Origin: Desulfatibacillum alkenivorans DSM 16219
GTDB taxonomy: Bacteria; Desulfobacterota; Desulfobacteria; Desulfobacterales; Desulfatibacillaceae
Reading direction: 5' to 3'
Assembly: GCF_900142135.1 (NCBI RefSeq)
Contig: NZ_FQZU01000046.1
Coordinates: 1-42,496 of the forward strand
Length of the DNA stretch: 42,496 bases
Part shown: positions 1 through 8,386 of the stretch, piece after piece
How positions within the stretch are numbered: position 1 is the first letter of the stretch
How the letters are laid out: each line of letters opens with the position of its first letter
Translations under genes and position numbers: made by a program
Notes under the pieces: generated by a model
The model's input: only the letters and a program-made list of their open reading frames with translations
Databases searched by the model: none
Told to the model about the DNA's origin: nothing

Positions 1-53
1 TTGCAAGCGACTCCATTAGTCAACGGCGCTGGCAGCCCGATGTAATGGAGGCG

Positions 54-87
54 CTGGATTCCCGACAAAAGCGCTGGGGAATGACGG
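54..87 (-). repeat. Dispersed palindromic repeat, copy 1
   Basis: Read on the minus strand this gives GTCATTCCC, a short GC-rich spacer, then TGTCGGGAATCCAG. The same element occurs on the plus strand at about 39575-39606 and 39833-39863. The arms ATTCCC and GGGAAT are complementary, so it can form a hairpin. It is extragenic, just beyond the end of the first gene. The rest of 1-160 shows no gene I can support. Confidence 0.7.
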
Positions 88-160
88 CATAAGAATGCGT
101 TGGCATCCACAGGCGATGCTGCGGTATGAAGTAGCTCGGACGCCCGCTCTGGTGACTGGC

Positions 161-841
161 CTATTCCGGGTCCATATACATTTCAAACAGGGGGCGGAGC
201 TTTTTCAGGTTCTGGTTGATGCCCATTTCCACGCTTTGGGCCAGGGCGTCAAGGATGATGAGTCCGTTGACTGCAGCGTCGGTTTCCGAGGCGGCGCGAA
301 TGCGCTCCGCCAGCCTGCGGTTGGCGTGCTGAAGCTCCCGGTAATTTTGAAGCAGCCCTTCCAGGGTCCAGTCAGGCTCCATACCGCTGTTTTCCCGGAG
401 ATACTGGGCGATCAAATACATGCCCAGCACGCGAAACTGGGTATGGGCGGCGTCCGCAAAGGGCAGGTGAAAGTGGGCCATGGGCCGGAGCTTTTCCATG
501 ACCGGGCAGCGGCAAAGCGCCAGCATGAGGCCTACCATGGACCGCACAGCCTGTTGGGTGGACGTGACGGCTTCCAAATGGACGTCGGTCCAATCCACCT
601 GGACGTTCACAGGCTCGTGGGATATGCGATGCCCAAAGTCACGCAGCACAGGCCATAAGGCCATGGCTGCGGGACATTGAGGATGGGTTTCCGGATCAAT
701 GGTGCAGATGCGGCATTTGAATTCCTCCAGGTTCAGCCACTCGCCTTCCAGGACAGTTCCAGCCTCGGGATAATAGGCGTTTTCGTCCAGTTCATAATAC
801 ATCATGGCGCCGTCGGTGTACTCAAATGCGTATTTGATCAT
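161..841 (-). CDS. Conserved hypothetical protein (226 aa), last gene of the GMC operon
   Basis: No enzyme motif is recognised. The N-terminal 40 residues look like a small beta-rich module containing a Cys pair (CRIC) and a later PQCP segment. The remainder is mostly helical with charged coiled-coil-like stretches near 130-200. It resembles DUF6901-type conserved proteins, but that is only a family resemblance from memory. There is no signal peptide or membrane segment, so it is probably cytoplasmic. It starts 17 bases after the stop of the TPR gene and is probably cotranscribed with it and the GMC oxidoreductase. No good ribosome binding site is visible before the ATG at 841. Codon use is like that of its neighbours. 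The coding call is firm; the function is unknown. Confidence 0.75.
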   Translation of the reverse strand: MIKYAFEYTDGAMMYYELDENAYYPEAGTVLEGEWLNLEEFKCRICTIDPETHPQCPAAMALWPVLRDFGHRISHEPVNVQVDWTDVHLEAVTSTQQAVRSMVGLMLALCRCPVMEKLRPMAHFHLPFADAAHTQFRVLGMYLIAQYLRENSGMEPDWTLEGLLQNYRELQHANRRLAERIRAASETDAAVNGLIILDALAQSVEMGINQNLKKLRPLFEMYMDPE

Positions 842-858
842 GGCGGTTTTGAAAGGGG

Positions 859-1656
859 CTAGCCCCCTTTCCTCTCCTTTATCGAGGCTAAAATTTTTCT
901 GGCGTCAGGCCAATCCCAGACCACGGCGTCGGCGATATACGTAGGCTGCTTTATCTCCAAACAGGCTTGAGCCTCCCTGGCCGCGCCCTCGTAGTCTTCC
1001 ATGGCAAGATGCACACGCGCCAGTTGAAGCTGCGACATGGTCAGGTTTGGGTCCCATTCCAAGGCTTTCAATGCCAGGGCATGGGCCTCGTCCAGATCTT
1101 TAATGGGCCAAGGCGCCTGTTGGTTAACCTGGGACAGCACCGCCGCCGCCAGAGGCGCGAAGCGATTCTCGGGCCCTTGCTCCATAACAATATTAAGATC
1201 CGCCTTGCCGCGCTTTAAAAGCCCCAGGGCCCTGAACGAGGACGCTTTTTCGGCGAGGCTTACTTGCGCGCAGCCCGAGTAGAACCTGGCTTGCACGCAG
1301 GACGGATCCAGGTCCAGGGCTTTGCCGGCTGTTTCCAGGCTTTTCTTATAATGGTCCATTTCCGCAGGCTGGCCTTTGACCATCATGCCGGAAAGGTATT
1401 GAACCTCCGCCAATTTCCATACAGCCTCTACGAAATCCGGCTTCTTTTCAAGCACTTTTTCATAGATGGCGCCAGCCTTGTACAGATTGTTTTCATCCTC
1501 GTGAAAAATAGTCAAAAGTTCGGCGCCTTTTGTCATATTCGCTTGGATATCAAGTGCAAGCGAGGACTCGAAGCCGGCCGGAGCGAGGCAAGGCCACGCC
1601 GCGGCAATCAGGCAGATCAGGGCGGCGAGGCCGGTCTTTACAAAGACAGTCTTCAT
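859..1656 (-). CDS. Exported TPR-repeat protein, TatT-like (265 aa)
   Basis: The chosen ATG at 1656 overlaps the TGA of the upstream oxidoreductase gene (ATGA), a typical translationally coupled junction; a longer reading frame upstream lies inside the oxidoreductase gene. Residues 1-30 form a signal peptide (hydrophobic LAALICLIAAAWPCLA). The mature part is helical with tetratricopeptide-like units, for example around AGAIYEKVLEKKPDFVEAVW, KALDLDPSCVQARFYSGC and ALKALEWDPNLTMSQLQLAR. The architecture resembles TRAP-transporter T-component (TatT) proteins, which are periplasmic TPR scaffolds, and it is similar in design to the protein at 15768-16589. No TRAP permease is adjacent, so a role in assembling or supporting the exported or membrane-bound partners of the oxidoreductase is only inference. 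Confidence 0.8.
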   Translation of the reverse strand: MKTVFVKTGLAALICLIAAAWPCLAPAGFESSLALDIQANMTKGAELLTIFHEDENNLYKAGAIYEKVLEKKPDFVEAVWKLAEVQYLSGMMVKGQPAEMDHYKKSLETAGKALDLDPSCVQARFYSGCAQVSLAEKASSFRALGLLKRGKADLNIVMEQGPENRFAPLAAAVLSQVNQQAPWPIKDLDEAHALALKALEWDPNLTMSQLQLARVHLAMEDYEGAAREAQACLEIKQPTYIADAVVWDWPDARKILASIKERKGG

Positions 1657-3230
1657 TGTTTCGCCTCGATTCCGGACATGGCTCTTTCCGCCAGGGCCGC
1701 TATGGTCAAAGACGGGTTCACGCCTACGTTGGCGGAAACCGCAGCGCCGTCCGCCACATATAATCCAGGATAGCCCAGCACTTCGTGATCCGTGCTGATG
1801 ACGCCGTTTTCGGGCGAGGTCCCCATGTGGCATCCCCCCAGGATATGGGCCGTGGAAGACAGGTTAAGCAGGCTTTCCATGGTGACGTTCAGAGGATCGC
1901 CGCCCGAGGCCTGGGCGTAAGCCCTGGCCGCCTTGTTGGCGATCGGCAGGAACGCGGGCGCCCGCTGCTGGCCTTCGGGAATTTTCGAGTGCAGCGATTT
2001 ATTGAACCAGGAAAACAGGCCGCGGCGGTAAACCAGGGAAATCTGGTTGTCCATATGCTGCATGACCGTGAGCACCGAGATGCGCTTGCGCCAGTTTTTA
2101 GCGAAAATGGAAGCCATGGACCGAATGGGGTTTTTGACCATAGCCCATAGGGTCTTGAAAGCCCTTTTCGCCGGGTTGGGCTCGTCCACCATGGGGCCCA
2201 GATAATAGCGCATAAAGTCGTATCCGTCGGGAAACCGGTTCTGCGTGATGTGCGTGTGATCGTCCGGATAAAAATGGCTGGAGATGGCCGAGCCCCTGGT
2301 GATGTCCTCGTCAGGGTTTCTGGACAGGCTGGCCACAATGGCCTCGCTGTTGGTGCGCACCACCCTGCCCAGCAGGGGCGACACCTTGGGCAGGGTCTTT
2401 GTTACGTCCCGGCTTCGGAACAAAAGCTCCAGGGTGCCCAACACGCCCCCGGCCAGCACCACTTTTTTGGCCGTGACGGGCGGATAGGCCTTTTTTGGCT
2501 TCATGGGATCCGCAATGTGCAGGCGGTATCCGCCCTCCATAGGCTCGATGTGGGAAACCTTACGGCTGGTGAGGATTTCTGCGCCGTTCTTTTCCGCTAA
2601 AAACAAATAATTTTTATCCAGGCTGTTTTTGGCGCCCTTGCCGCAGCCGGAAAGACAGTCTCCGCAAAGTTCGCAGCCGGTTCGATCCGGCCCCTCGCCG
2701 CCGAAAAAAGGATCCTTGACCGTAACGCCGGGCTTGCCGAAGTATATGCCGTTGGGCGTGGGGCCGTAAGTGTCCATGGCGCCCATGGTTCGGGCGGTCT
2801 TTTTCAGGTATTCGTCCTGCAGGTCGAAATTGGGATTATTGGTGAGCCCAAGCATGCGCTTTACTTCTTCGTAATGGGGTTCCAGTTCCTGTTCCCAATC
2901 CACGCCGAAATTGCTCCAGACCGGATCTTTGAAAAATCCGGTTTTTGGCTTTAACAGCACGGCCGCATAAACCAGGCTGCCGCCTCCCAGGCCCACCCCG
3001 CCCACTATCTGCACGTGGCGAAATATGGTTTGGGTGAAAAAGCCGTTCATTTTCGCCGCAGGCATCCAGAAGAAATTCCTCAACGGTTTCTCATCCGCCG
3101 CCTGCACGTCCTTTGGGCCTATTCTCCGGCCCTGCTCAATGACGGCGACCTTGTAACCTTTTTCAGTAAGGCGTAAGGCTGATACGCTGCCTCCAAAGCC
3201 GCTTCCTACAACAACAAAATCGTAATCCAT
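1653..3230 (-). CDS. GMC-family FAD-dependent oxidoreductase, cholesterol-oxidase-like (525 aa)
   Basis: The N terminus has the dinucleotide-binding fold (VVVGSGFGG, residues 6-14) followed by EQGRR at the end of the second strand, as in glucose-methanol-choline oxidoreductases. A GGGSLVYAA segment near residue 82 matches the FAD contact region. The C terminus has HILGGCHMG and then the signature ADGAAVSANVGVNPSLTIAA, typical of the cholesterol oxidase branch. Four cysteines, C186, C189, C192 and C196, form a C-x2-C-x2-C-x3-C cluster followed by GAKNSL, a pattern seen in anaerobe and actinobacterial members of this branch. No Tat signal is present, so it is likely cytoplasmic. The substrate (sterol, alcohol or hydroxy-lipid) cannot be read from sequence. 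The start is supported by a G-rich ribosome binding site before the ATG at 3230. It heads a three-gene operon. Confidence 0.9.
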   Translation of the reverse strand: MDYDFVVVGSGFGGSVSALRLTEKGYKVAVIEQGRRIGPKDVQAADEKPLRNFFWMPAAKMNGFFTQTIFRHVQIVGGVGLGGGSLVYAAVLLKPKTGFFKDPVWSNFGVDWEQELEPHYEEVKRMLGLTNNPNFDLQDEYLKKTARTMGAMDTYGPTPNGIYFGKPGVTVKDPFFGGEGPDRTGCELCGDCLSGCGKGAKNSLDKNYLFLAEKNGAEILTSRKVSHIEPMEGGYRLHIADPMKPKKAYPPVTAKKVVLAGGVLGTLELLFRSRDVTKTLPKVSPLLGRVVRTNSEAIVASLSRNPDEDITRGSAISSHFYPDDHTHITQNRFPDGYDFMRYYLGPMVDEPNPAKRAFKTLWAMVKNPIRSMASIFAKNWRKRISVLTVMQHMDNQISLVYRRGLFSWFNKSLHSKIPEGQQRAPAFLPIANKAARAYAQASGGDPLNVTMESLLNLSSTAHILGGCHMGTSPENGVISTDHEVLGYPGLYVADGAAVSANVGVNPSLTIAALAERAMSGIEAKQ

Positions 3231-3287
3231 TACCCCCCCTTGTCAAAAGTATATCTCCCTCCAGTAAGAAAACTGTTTATAAAATAT

Positions 3288-3315
3288 TTTATAATGCAAA
3301 TTCCATTTTACACAA
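3288..3315 (-). promoter_or_regulatory. Putative sigma-70-type promoter for the GMC operon
   Basis: On the minus strand TTGTGT (3315-3310) and TATAAA (3293-3288) are separated by 16 bases, in an AT-rich intergenic stretch about 60 bases ahead of the ATG. The -10 sits inside an AT palindrome. Assigned by pattern only. Confidence 0.4.
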
Positions 3316-3351
3316 GCCTTTTGAACGATAGGATTAAGTTTTGACGCCAAG

Positions 3352-3367
3352 TGTGAAGCGCTTCACA
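3352..3367. promoter_or_regulatory. 16-bp perfect palindrome, LacI-type operator-like
   Basis: TGTGAAGCGCTTCACA is a perfect palindrome with a central CG, close to operators of LacI/PurR-family regulators. It spans the stop codon of the DNA methylase gene and lies about 120 bases upstream of the GMC start, just upstream of its putative promoter. No LacI-type regulator is encoded in this window. It could instead be a small terminator stem, but no T tract follows. Confidence 0.35.
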
Positions 3368-5510
3368 GAGACCTTCTGCGGGATATCTTGAAGCCGGAAA
3401 GCCTGGATGCCACAATGTATTCTACAAGGGCCAGAGCTTCACGATCATCGATAGTCGACTCTCCGGACGAATTCGCCAGCAGCGCAGCCCCTTGGGAAAA
3501 CAGGGCGAGTCCTGCATCCTCTTCCGACCATCCCTGGCTTATCAGGTCCTGCGCAAATCCGCAGTCGGCGATATCTTCAAGCCTGTCCGCCAGTTCTGAC
3601 AGACATTGAGAATGCTTGGGCTTTGCGCTTTTTCTGCCGACAAAAACCAGGCAGGTGTTGACAGCTCCGCTGGCCAAACCCCGCGGCCGGGCTTTTCGCT
3701 CAATGCACAAGGGCTGCACGCTTGTAATCAGAAAAGGAGACGCCCGAAAGGCTTTAACCAGAGCGTCCCAGCCGTTCAGGGAGCTATGGCTGTAGATCAA
3801 GGATATCAGGCCGGATTCCTTCAGAACCCTGGCGCCTTCGCAAAGCGCCTGCGTGAGTTCCCGGCAATAAGATTCGTGGGCGTCCAATTTGCTATTGTGG
3901 CGCTGCACGGAAGCCACCAACTCCCGGGGGGACTCCGTAGAATCAAAGCCGGTCAGTTCAGGCGACAGGATCGATATAACCATCTTTTTCCAGGAATAAA
4001 AAAAATCCGCCAGGGAGCTGTAGAAGATGTTGTCGTAATACGGCGGGTCTGTGACTATGGCGTCAAACAAGCCGTCCTTAAAGGGCAGGTTCTGGGCCGC
4101 GCCCAGCCGGACGTCCGGCGCGGTGGAAAAGGATGGAATGGCCTTGGCGCCCTCCACGATGCGATCCAGCTTCTTCCACAAATTGGCCGGGCCGTTCAAC
4201 AAGGGGTCAATTTCCGCGTAGTCCCACATCATGGGCACGCCCGGACCGCAAAAAGCCCTGCCCGCCTGTTCGTTCTGTGGAATCCACATGGAAAGGCGGC
4301 TGTTCCAGTCTATGAGCTGATCCACAAGCCCGGAAAGCAGGCCCACCATGCACCGAGCGACGGTTTCTGACTCCGATTGACTGAGCGCCTTGAATTCCGT
4401 GCGCAGGCTTTTCATCAAAAGAAGCAGCACGAGGCGCTGGCGCGGATTCAGAAAGTCCGCGTGGGAATCCATGCCGTATATGGCGGGGTTGAATATGCCC
4501 GACCATTTGGGGATTTTTGTTTGGGGCAGGCCTTGTCCCAGATAAGCCAGAACAGCGGACTCCATCTCCTCCATAATCACGGAATCTGCCTGGGCTTCCG
4601 GTGAGCCCGCCTCAAAATCCTTGCCCTTGCCGTGCCCCCCCCTGCAAAGGGCGGTGAGGACTTCCCGGCATTGGGAATAATTTGGCGCGCCGCAGCCCCG
4701 CCCGCATACTGGGCAGACAATTCCGGTTTTCTTCCACAATCTTGAGGGCTTATAATCCCTGGAAGGATGAATGATCCTGTAAACTGCGTGCTCCTCGCCC
4801 GGGTGGAATTCCAGGCAGGCTTCCCTCCCCTTTTTCCGGGACAGCCAGGGCCGTTTGGAGAGGAAAAATTTCCAGCCGCAATGGGGGCAAGCGGTTTCAT
4901 AGGTGTAAAAATAGGCCTGCACAGGACCTTTTTCAGAGTTTCGCATGGGGAACAAAGGGGCGGTTTCGCGCTCCAGACGCTCCAGAACCCTCCGGCCGGA
5001 CTCCATGAGCAAATCAGGAGGCCAGTTTTCCGCTTCCTGGGTGAACCCCAAAAGACTTTTTTGAATGAATACCGCCAATGGATTGGAATCCAGGGAAAAG
5101 GCCTTGCAGCCTAAATTTGCCGCTTCCAAAGCAATGGCGCCTCCGCCTCCGAACATATCCAGCACGCGGGGAGGTTCGGCATATTGCCTGGACAGCATCT
5201 TTGCGGCGGCCTCTGCGTCTTTGGACTCGGAAACCGGAAGCCGTCCCAGGTCGGAGGCCAGGTTCCGGGACTTTGGCGACTCCCCCGAATCCAGGCTTGC
5301 AAAAACCAGGGTGCGCATGGCCGAATAGGGCCTCCGCGCCCACCAGACATGGATTGTGTGAGGCGTCTTTCCCTTGCCGTAGCGCTCCTTTGCGCCGCCC
5401 TGGGAAGCCAGGCAATGCAGGGTTCCCTTGTCCATAAGGCGTGGTTGGGCATTTTCCGGCAAAGTGTGCAGGTTTGGGCAGGGAACGGGCGATTTTTTCT
5501 TTGGAGGCAT
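3363..5510 (-). CDS. DUF1156-type adenine-specific DNA methylase with zinc ribbons (715 aa)
   Basis: The N-terminal IHVWWARRPYSAMR segment (53-66) is the hallmark of DUF1156 / COG1743 putative DNA methylases. An AdoMet-binding motif I is visible as VLDMFGGGGAIALEA (116-130). The catalytic motif IV is DPPYYDN (488-494), pointing to amino-group (N6-adenine or N4-cytosine) methylation. Two zinc-ribbon-like knuckles lie between them, CPHCGW (208) and CPVCGRGC (266). The start at 5510 is preceded by AAGGA. In other genomes DUF1156 proteins sit beside DUF499 ATPases, helicases and nucleases in defence clusters. Here it stands alone between metabolic genes, with no restriction partner visible. It may be an orphan methylase or a remnant of a defence system. 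Confidence 0.85.
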   Translation of the reverse strand: MPPKKKSPVPCPNLHTLPENAQPRLMDKGTLHCLASQGGAKERYGKGKTPHTIHVWWARRPYSAMRTLVFASLDSGESPKSRNLASDLGRLPVSESKDAEAAAKMLSRQYAEPPRVLDMFGGGGAIALEAANLGCKAFSLDSNPLAVFIQKSLLGFTQEAENWPPDLLMESGRRVLERLERETAPLFPMRNSEKGPVQAYFYTYETACPHCGWKFFLSKRPWLSRKKGREACLEFHPGEEHAVYRIIHPSRDYKPSRLWKKTGIVCPVCGRGCGAPNYSQCREVLTALCRGGHGKGKDFEAGSPEAQADSVIMEEMESAVLAYLGQGLPQTKIPKWSGIFNPAIYGMDSHADFLNPRQRLVLLLLMKSLRTEFKALSQSESETVARCMVGLLSGLVDQLIDWNSRLSMWIPQNEQAGRAFCGPGVPMMWDYAEIDPLLNGPANLWKKLDRIVEGAKAIPSFSTAPDVRLGAAQNLPFKDGLFDAIVTDPPYYDNIFYSSLADFFYSWKKMVISILSPELTGFDSTESPRELVASVQRHNSKLDAHESYCRELTQALCEGARVLKESGLISLIYSHSSLNGWDALVKAFRASPFLITSVQPLCIERKARPRGLASGAVNTCLVFVGRKSAKPKHSQCLSELADRLEDIADCGFAQDLISQGWSEEDAGLALFSQGAALLANSSGESTIDDREALALVEYIVASRLSGFKISRRRSL

Positions 5511-5723
5511 CCGAAGGTCCTTGTTGGAGGCGGCGTTCTTGACGGGCTACAATTGCAAACATCTAACAACAGGACAATCCCCCGTCAAGATTTGATAGAA
5601 AGCGTTTTTCAGAATGCAGGGTTGAGTCGCCTAATGCCCTGTGGTATGGAATTATGTTTTTCTCTGCAAGGACGGATGAGCGCCTGCAGATGCAAACCAA
5701 TAAAAGCATAAGGAATATTTCCC

Positions 5724-7130
5724 ATGGATAAGATCATAACCAGATTTCCACCCAGCCCTACGGGGGCCCTGCACATCGGCGGCGCCCGCACCGCCCTTTT
5801 CAACTGGCTTTACGCCCGCCGCACGGGCGGAACCTTTGTGCTTCGCCTGGAAGACACGGACAAGGCGCGCTCCACCCAGGAATCGGTGGACGCCATCTTC
5901 CAGGGCCTGGAATGGCTGGGCATTGACTGGGATGAAGGGCCTTTTTACCAGTCCAAGCGCACGGAAATCTACCAGGAGCACATCCAGAAACTGCTGGACG
6001 AAGGCGCCGCCTATTACTGCACCTGCACGCCCGAAGAACTGGATGAAAAGCGCAAGGCGGCCATGGCTCGCGGCGACAAGCCAAAGTACGATGGAACCTG
6101 CCGGGAGAAGGGCCTGGAAAAATGCGAAGGCGCGGTGGTGCGGCTTAAGGCCCCCCAGACCGGCAAAACCGTGTTCGAGGACAAGGTCAAGGGAACCATC
6201 GCCTTTGACAACCAGGAACTGGACGACCTGATCATCGCCCGCAGCGACGGCAGCCCCACGTATCATCTGGCGGTTGTGGTGGACGACATCACCATGGGCG
6301 TCAACACCATCATCCGCGGCGACGACCACGTGAGCAACACGCCCCGGCAGATATTGCTGTACAACGCCCTGGGCTACCCCGTGCCGACTTTCGCCCACGT
6401 GCCCATGGTGCTTGGAGCGGACAAAAAACGTTTGTCCAAACGCCACGGCGCCACGTCCGTGGTGGAATACAAGGACATGGGCATCCTGCCTGAGGCCATG
6501 ATCAATTATCTGGCGCGCATGGGCTGGTCCCACGGGGATCAGGAATTTTTCACCGTGGACGAGTTGAAGCAGGTTTTCACCCTGGAAAACATCGGCAAAA
6601 GCGCCGGCGTGTTCGACCCGGCCCGCCTCCTGGACTTGAACGGCGACCACATCCGCGCAGCCAAAGACAAAAGGCTGGCGCCTTTGTTCATCGAGCAGCT
6701 CGCCAAGCTGGGCGTGGAAACCGAAGAAGGCGAATATTTGTATCAGGTCATGGAGACCTTGAAGCCCAGGGCCAAAACTACGATAGAGCTGGCGGAAAAG
6801 GCCCTGTTCTATTACGCGGATGACATTGAGTACGATCCCAAGGCCGCCAATAAATGTTTGAAGGCGGAAGCCGTTCCCGCCCTGGAGCTCTTGATCGAAA
6901 AACTGGAAGCCGCGGACGTTTCCGACGAAAAGCAGGTGGAAGAAGCCTTTGTGCAGGTTATGGAAGCCACAGGCTTGAAAATGGGCAAAATCGCCCAGCC
7001 GGTCCGCGTGGCCCTCACCGGCCAGACCGCCAGCCCCGGCATTTTTGAAATCGTGCAGATTTTGGGTATGGATAAGGTGAAAGCCAGGCTGGCCAAAGCC
7101 ATGGATTACATCCGCCAGCAAGAAGCCTAA
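5724..7130 (+). CDS. gltX: Glutamate--tRNA ligase
   Basis: Charges tRNA-Glu (possibly also tRNA-Gln for later transamidation) with glutamate in the cytoplasm. The class I HIGH motif appears as HIGG (17-20) after RFPPSPTGALHIGGARTA, and the KMSKS loop as KRLSK (235-239) followed by RH. CTC (99-101) and C126 lie where the zinc knob is in other bacterial enzymes. At 468 residues it is of normal bacterial length, and the C-terminal anticodon-binding domain is complete (GQTASPGIFEIVQILG). It is monocistronic in appearance: the upstream gene is divergent and the downstream gene convergent. Whether the enzyme is discriminating cannot be settled from what is visible. Confidence 0.97.
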   Translation: MDKIITRFPPSPTGALHIGGARTALFNWLYARRTGGTFVLRLEDTDKARSTQESVDAIFQGLEWLGIDWDEGPFYQSKRTEIYQEHIQKLLDEGAAYYCTCTPEELDEKRKAAMARGDKPKYDGTCREKGLEKCEGAVVRLKAPQTGKTVFEDKVKGTIAFDNQELDDLIIARSDGSPTYHLAVVVDDITMGVNTIIRGDDHVSNTPRQILLYNALGYPVPTFAHVPMVLGADKKRLSKRHGATSVVEYKDMGILPEAMINYLARMGWSHGDQEFFTVDELKQVFTLENIGKSAGVFDPARLLDLNGDHIRAAKDKRLAPLFIEQLAKLGVETEEGEYLYQVMETLKPRAKTTIELAEKALFYYADDIEYDPKAANKCLKAEAVPALELLIEKLEAADVSDEKQVEEAFVQVMEATGLKMGKIAQPVRVALTGQTASPGIFEIVQILGMDKVKARLAKAMDYIRQQEA

Positions 7131-7137
7131 TATCACA

Positions 7138-7413
7138 TCAAAAATGCGGGGATATGTCTTTGCCCCATTTTTCGGAATTGGAGGCGCCAAATTGGCGCCT
7201 CCAATTTTCAAGTTCCTGTTTTGAAAGAACAAACATAAAATCATCTGGAAATCGAACAATGTGTCTACGTACTGCCCGTTTCAACTGTTTGGTTTCCACA
7301 CCGTAGAGTTCGGCCAAGTCCCGGTCTAACATGATTTTAAGGCTTCGCATCACATAAATTTTACTGGCTATAGTTTCCTCTGATACGATGTTCACCATGG
7401 GTTTTGTTTCCAT
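7138..7413 (-). CDS. ORF6N-domain protein, short or truncated (91 aa)
   Basis: The segment from about residue 12 to 73 (SKIYVMRSLKIMLDRDLAEL, then YGVETKQLKRAVRRH and RFPDDFMFVLSKQE) is a clear ORF6N domain, a DNA-binding module found in phage antirepressor-like and KilA-N proteins. Full family members continue from the SQF/ASN region into a conserved FTEQGV-type segment. Here the frame ends right after QFGASNSEKWGKDISPHF, eight bases from the gltX stop. It is therefore probably a 3'-truncated remnant of a phage or mobile-element gene, although a short functional DNA-binding protein cannot be excluded. Confidence 0.7.
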   Translation of the reverse strand: METKPMVNIVSEETIASKIYVMRSLKIMLDRDLAELYGVETKQLKRAVRRHIVRFPDDFMFVLSKQELENWRRQFGASNSEKWGKDISPHF

Positions 7414-7571
7414 TCACTCTGCCACAAGTCATGTCAATTAGCTCACATAGCCGCTTCCCACAGGGTTGTCAGCTCAAAAATTGAGGGGCCGCAAGAAGCC
7501 GAGATTCCCACCCCTATTAGAACTTCTTCAGTTTATTACATATAAAGATCAGTTCAACATAATGCATGCTT

Positions 7572-8312
7572 TTAGGCAAGTTTGTTTTTTACCGCCTGCC
7601 AGAGGGATTGGTACATGGCGGATTCTTCGGATTTGGGGGCGAAGCAGGGCAAGGGAGCGCGGTTCAGGCCCATTTGTTCGATGACGGAGCGGTAATAGAT
7701 GGGCTGTGGCAGGAAGCCTTGGGCTTGGGCGTTTTCTTTCATCACCTGATTGTGGAGCTTCTTGCGTTTGTCCACCATGGAGAAAAAAGGCAGAAGGGTC
7801 AAGCCTTCCACGCCTTCGCTTGCCAGGTGCTCCTTGATTTGCTGCAAGGACTGCATGGACAAAACCGATGGAATCACCGGGGCCAGCAGCGCGTCAGCCG
7901 CATGAAACACGGCCTCGGACAGGTTGGAAATGGAAGGCGGGCAATCGATGAAAATATACTCCAGGGAGTCCTGCATGGGGGAGAGGATCTTGGCCAGGCG
8001 CTTGCCGGATTTTTTTTCGTCGTCCAGGAACGCATCCATGTATCGGAGGCCGAAGAAGGCTGGAATCATCTTCAAGTTTTCGTAGGGCGTCTCTGAAATC
8101 AATTGCTCGAACTTCTTTTTGTCCTTAACCAACTTTTTCAGCTTAAGGTCTTTCTGCAAGTCCTGCCCCAGATAATAGGTGGCGCCGCCCTGGGGGTCCA
8201 GATCCCATAATAAGGTGGAATGACCCTCCATGGCGCTTAAGTACGCCAGATTCACGCATGTGGTTGTTTTGCCAACCCCTCCTTTGACATTGTACACGGC
8301 GATAATTTTCAT
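7572..8312 (-). CDS. ParA/MinD-family ATPase (orphan)
   Basis: The deviant Walker A motif KGGVGKTT occurs in the first 20 residues (MKIIAVYNVKGGVGKTTTCV). It is followed by the switch region LWDLDPQGG and by FIDCPPS. These are diagnostic of ParA-type ATPases that position chromosomes, plasmids or protein complexes by ATP-dependent dimerisation on DNA. I prefer the ATG at 8312 because AGGA lies 8 bases upstream; an in-frame ATG at 8321 is also possible. No ParB gene or parS cluster is seen nearby, and the next gene downstream is the ORF6N remnant. The upstream PAS/coiled-coil gene may be its partner. It is either a plasmid-derived remnant or a single-component positioning ATPase. Confidence 0.88.
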   Translation of the reverse strand: MKIIAVYNVKGGVGKTTTCVNLAYLSAMEGHSTLLWDLDPQGGATYYLGQDLQKDLKLKKLVKDKKKFEQLISETPYENLKMIPAFFGLRYMDAFLDDEKKSGKRLAKILSPMQDSLEYIFIDCPPSISNLSEAVFHAADALLAPVIPSVLSMQSLQQIKEHLASEGVEGLTLLPFFSMVDKRKKLHNQVMKENAQAQGFLPQPIYYRSVIEQMGLNRAPLPCFAPKSEESAMYQSLWQAVKNKLA

Positions 8313-8359
8313 CAATTTCATCCTAAACCAAGGGCTGTAATCAATTCATCGAATCCAAA

Positions 8360-8375
8360 GCGCCTTTGCAGGCGC
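8360..8375 (-). terminator. Weak hairpin after the PAS/coiled-coil gene
   Basis: GCGCC (8360-8364) pairs with GGCGC (8371-8375), followed on the minus strand by only TTTGG. A short stem with a poor T tract, so attenuation or partial termination at best. Confidence 0.3.
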
Positions 8376-8386
8376 AGCATCGCTTA

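Noticed and set aside
5652-7259. Long minus-strand open frame of 535 codons opposite gltX
   Set aside because: It is antisense to an unmistakable gltX, has no recognisable domain and reflects GC-rich codon bias.
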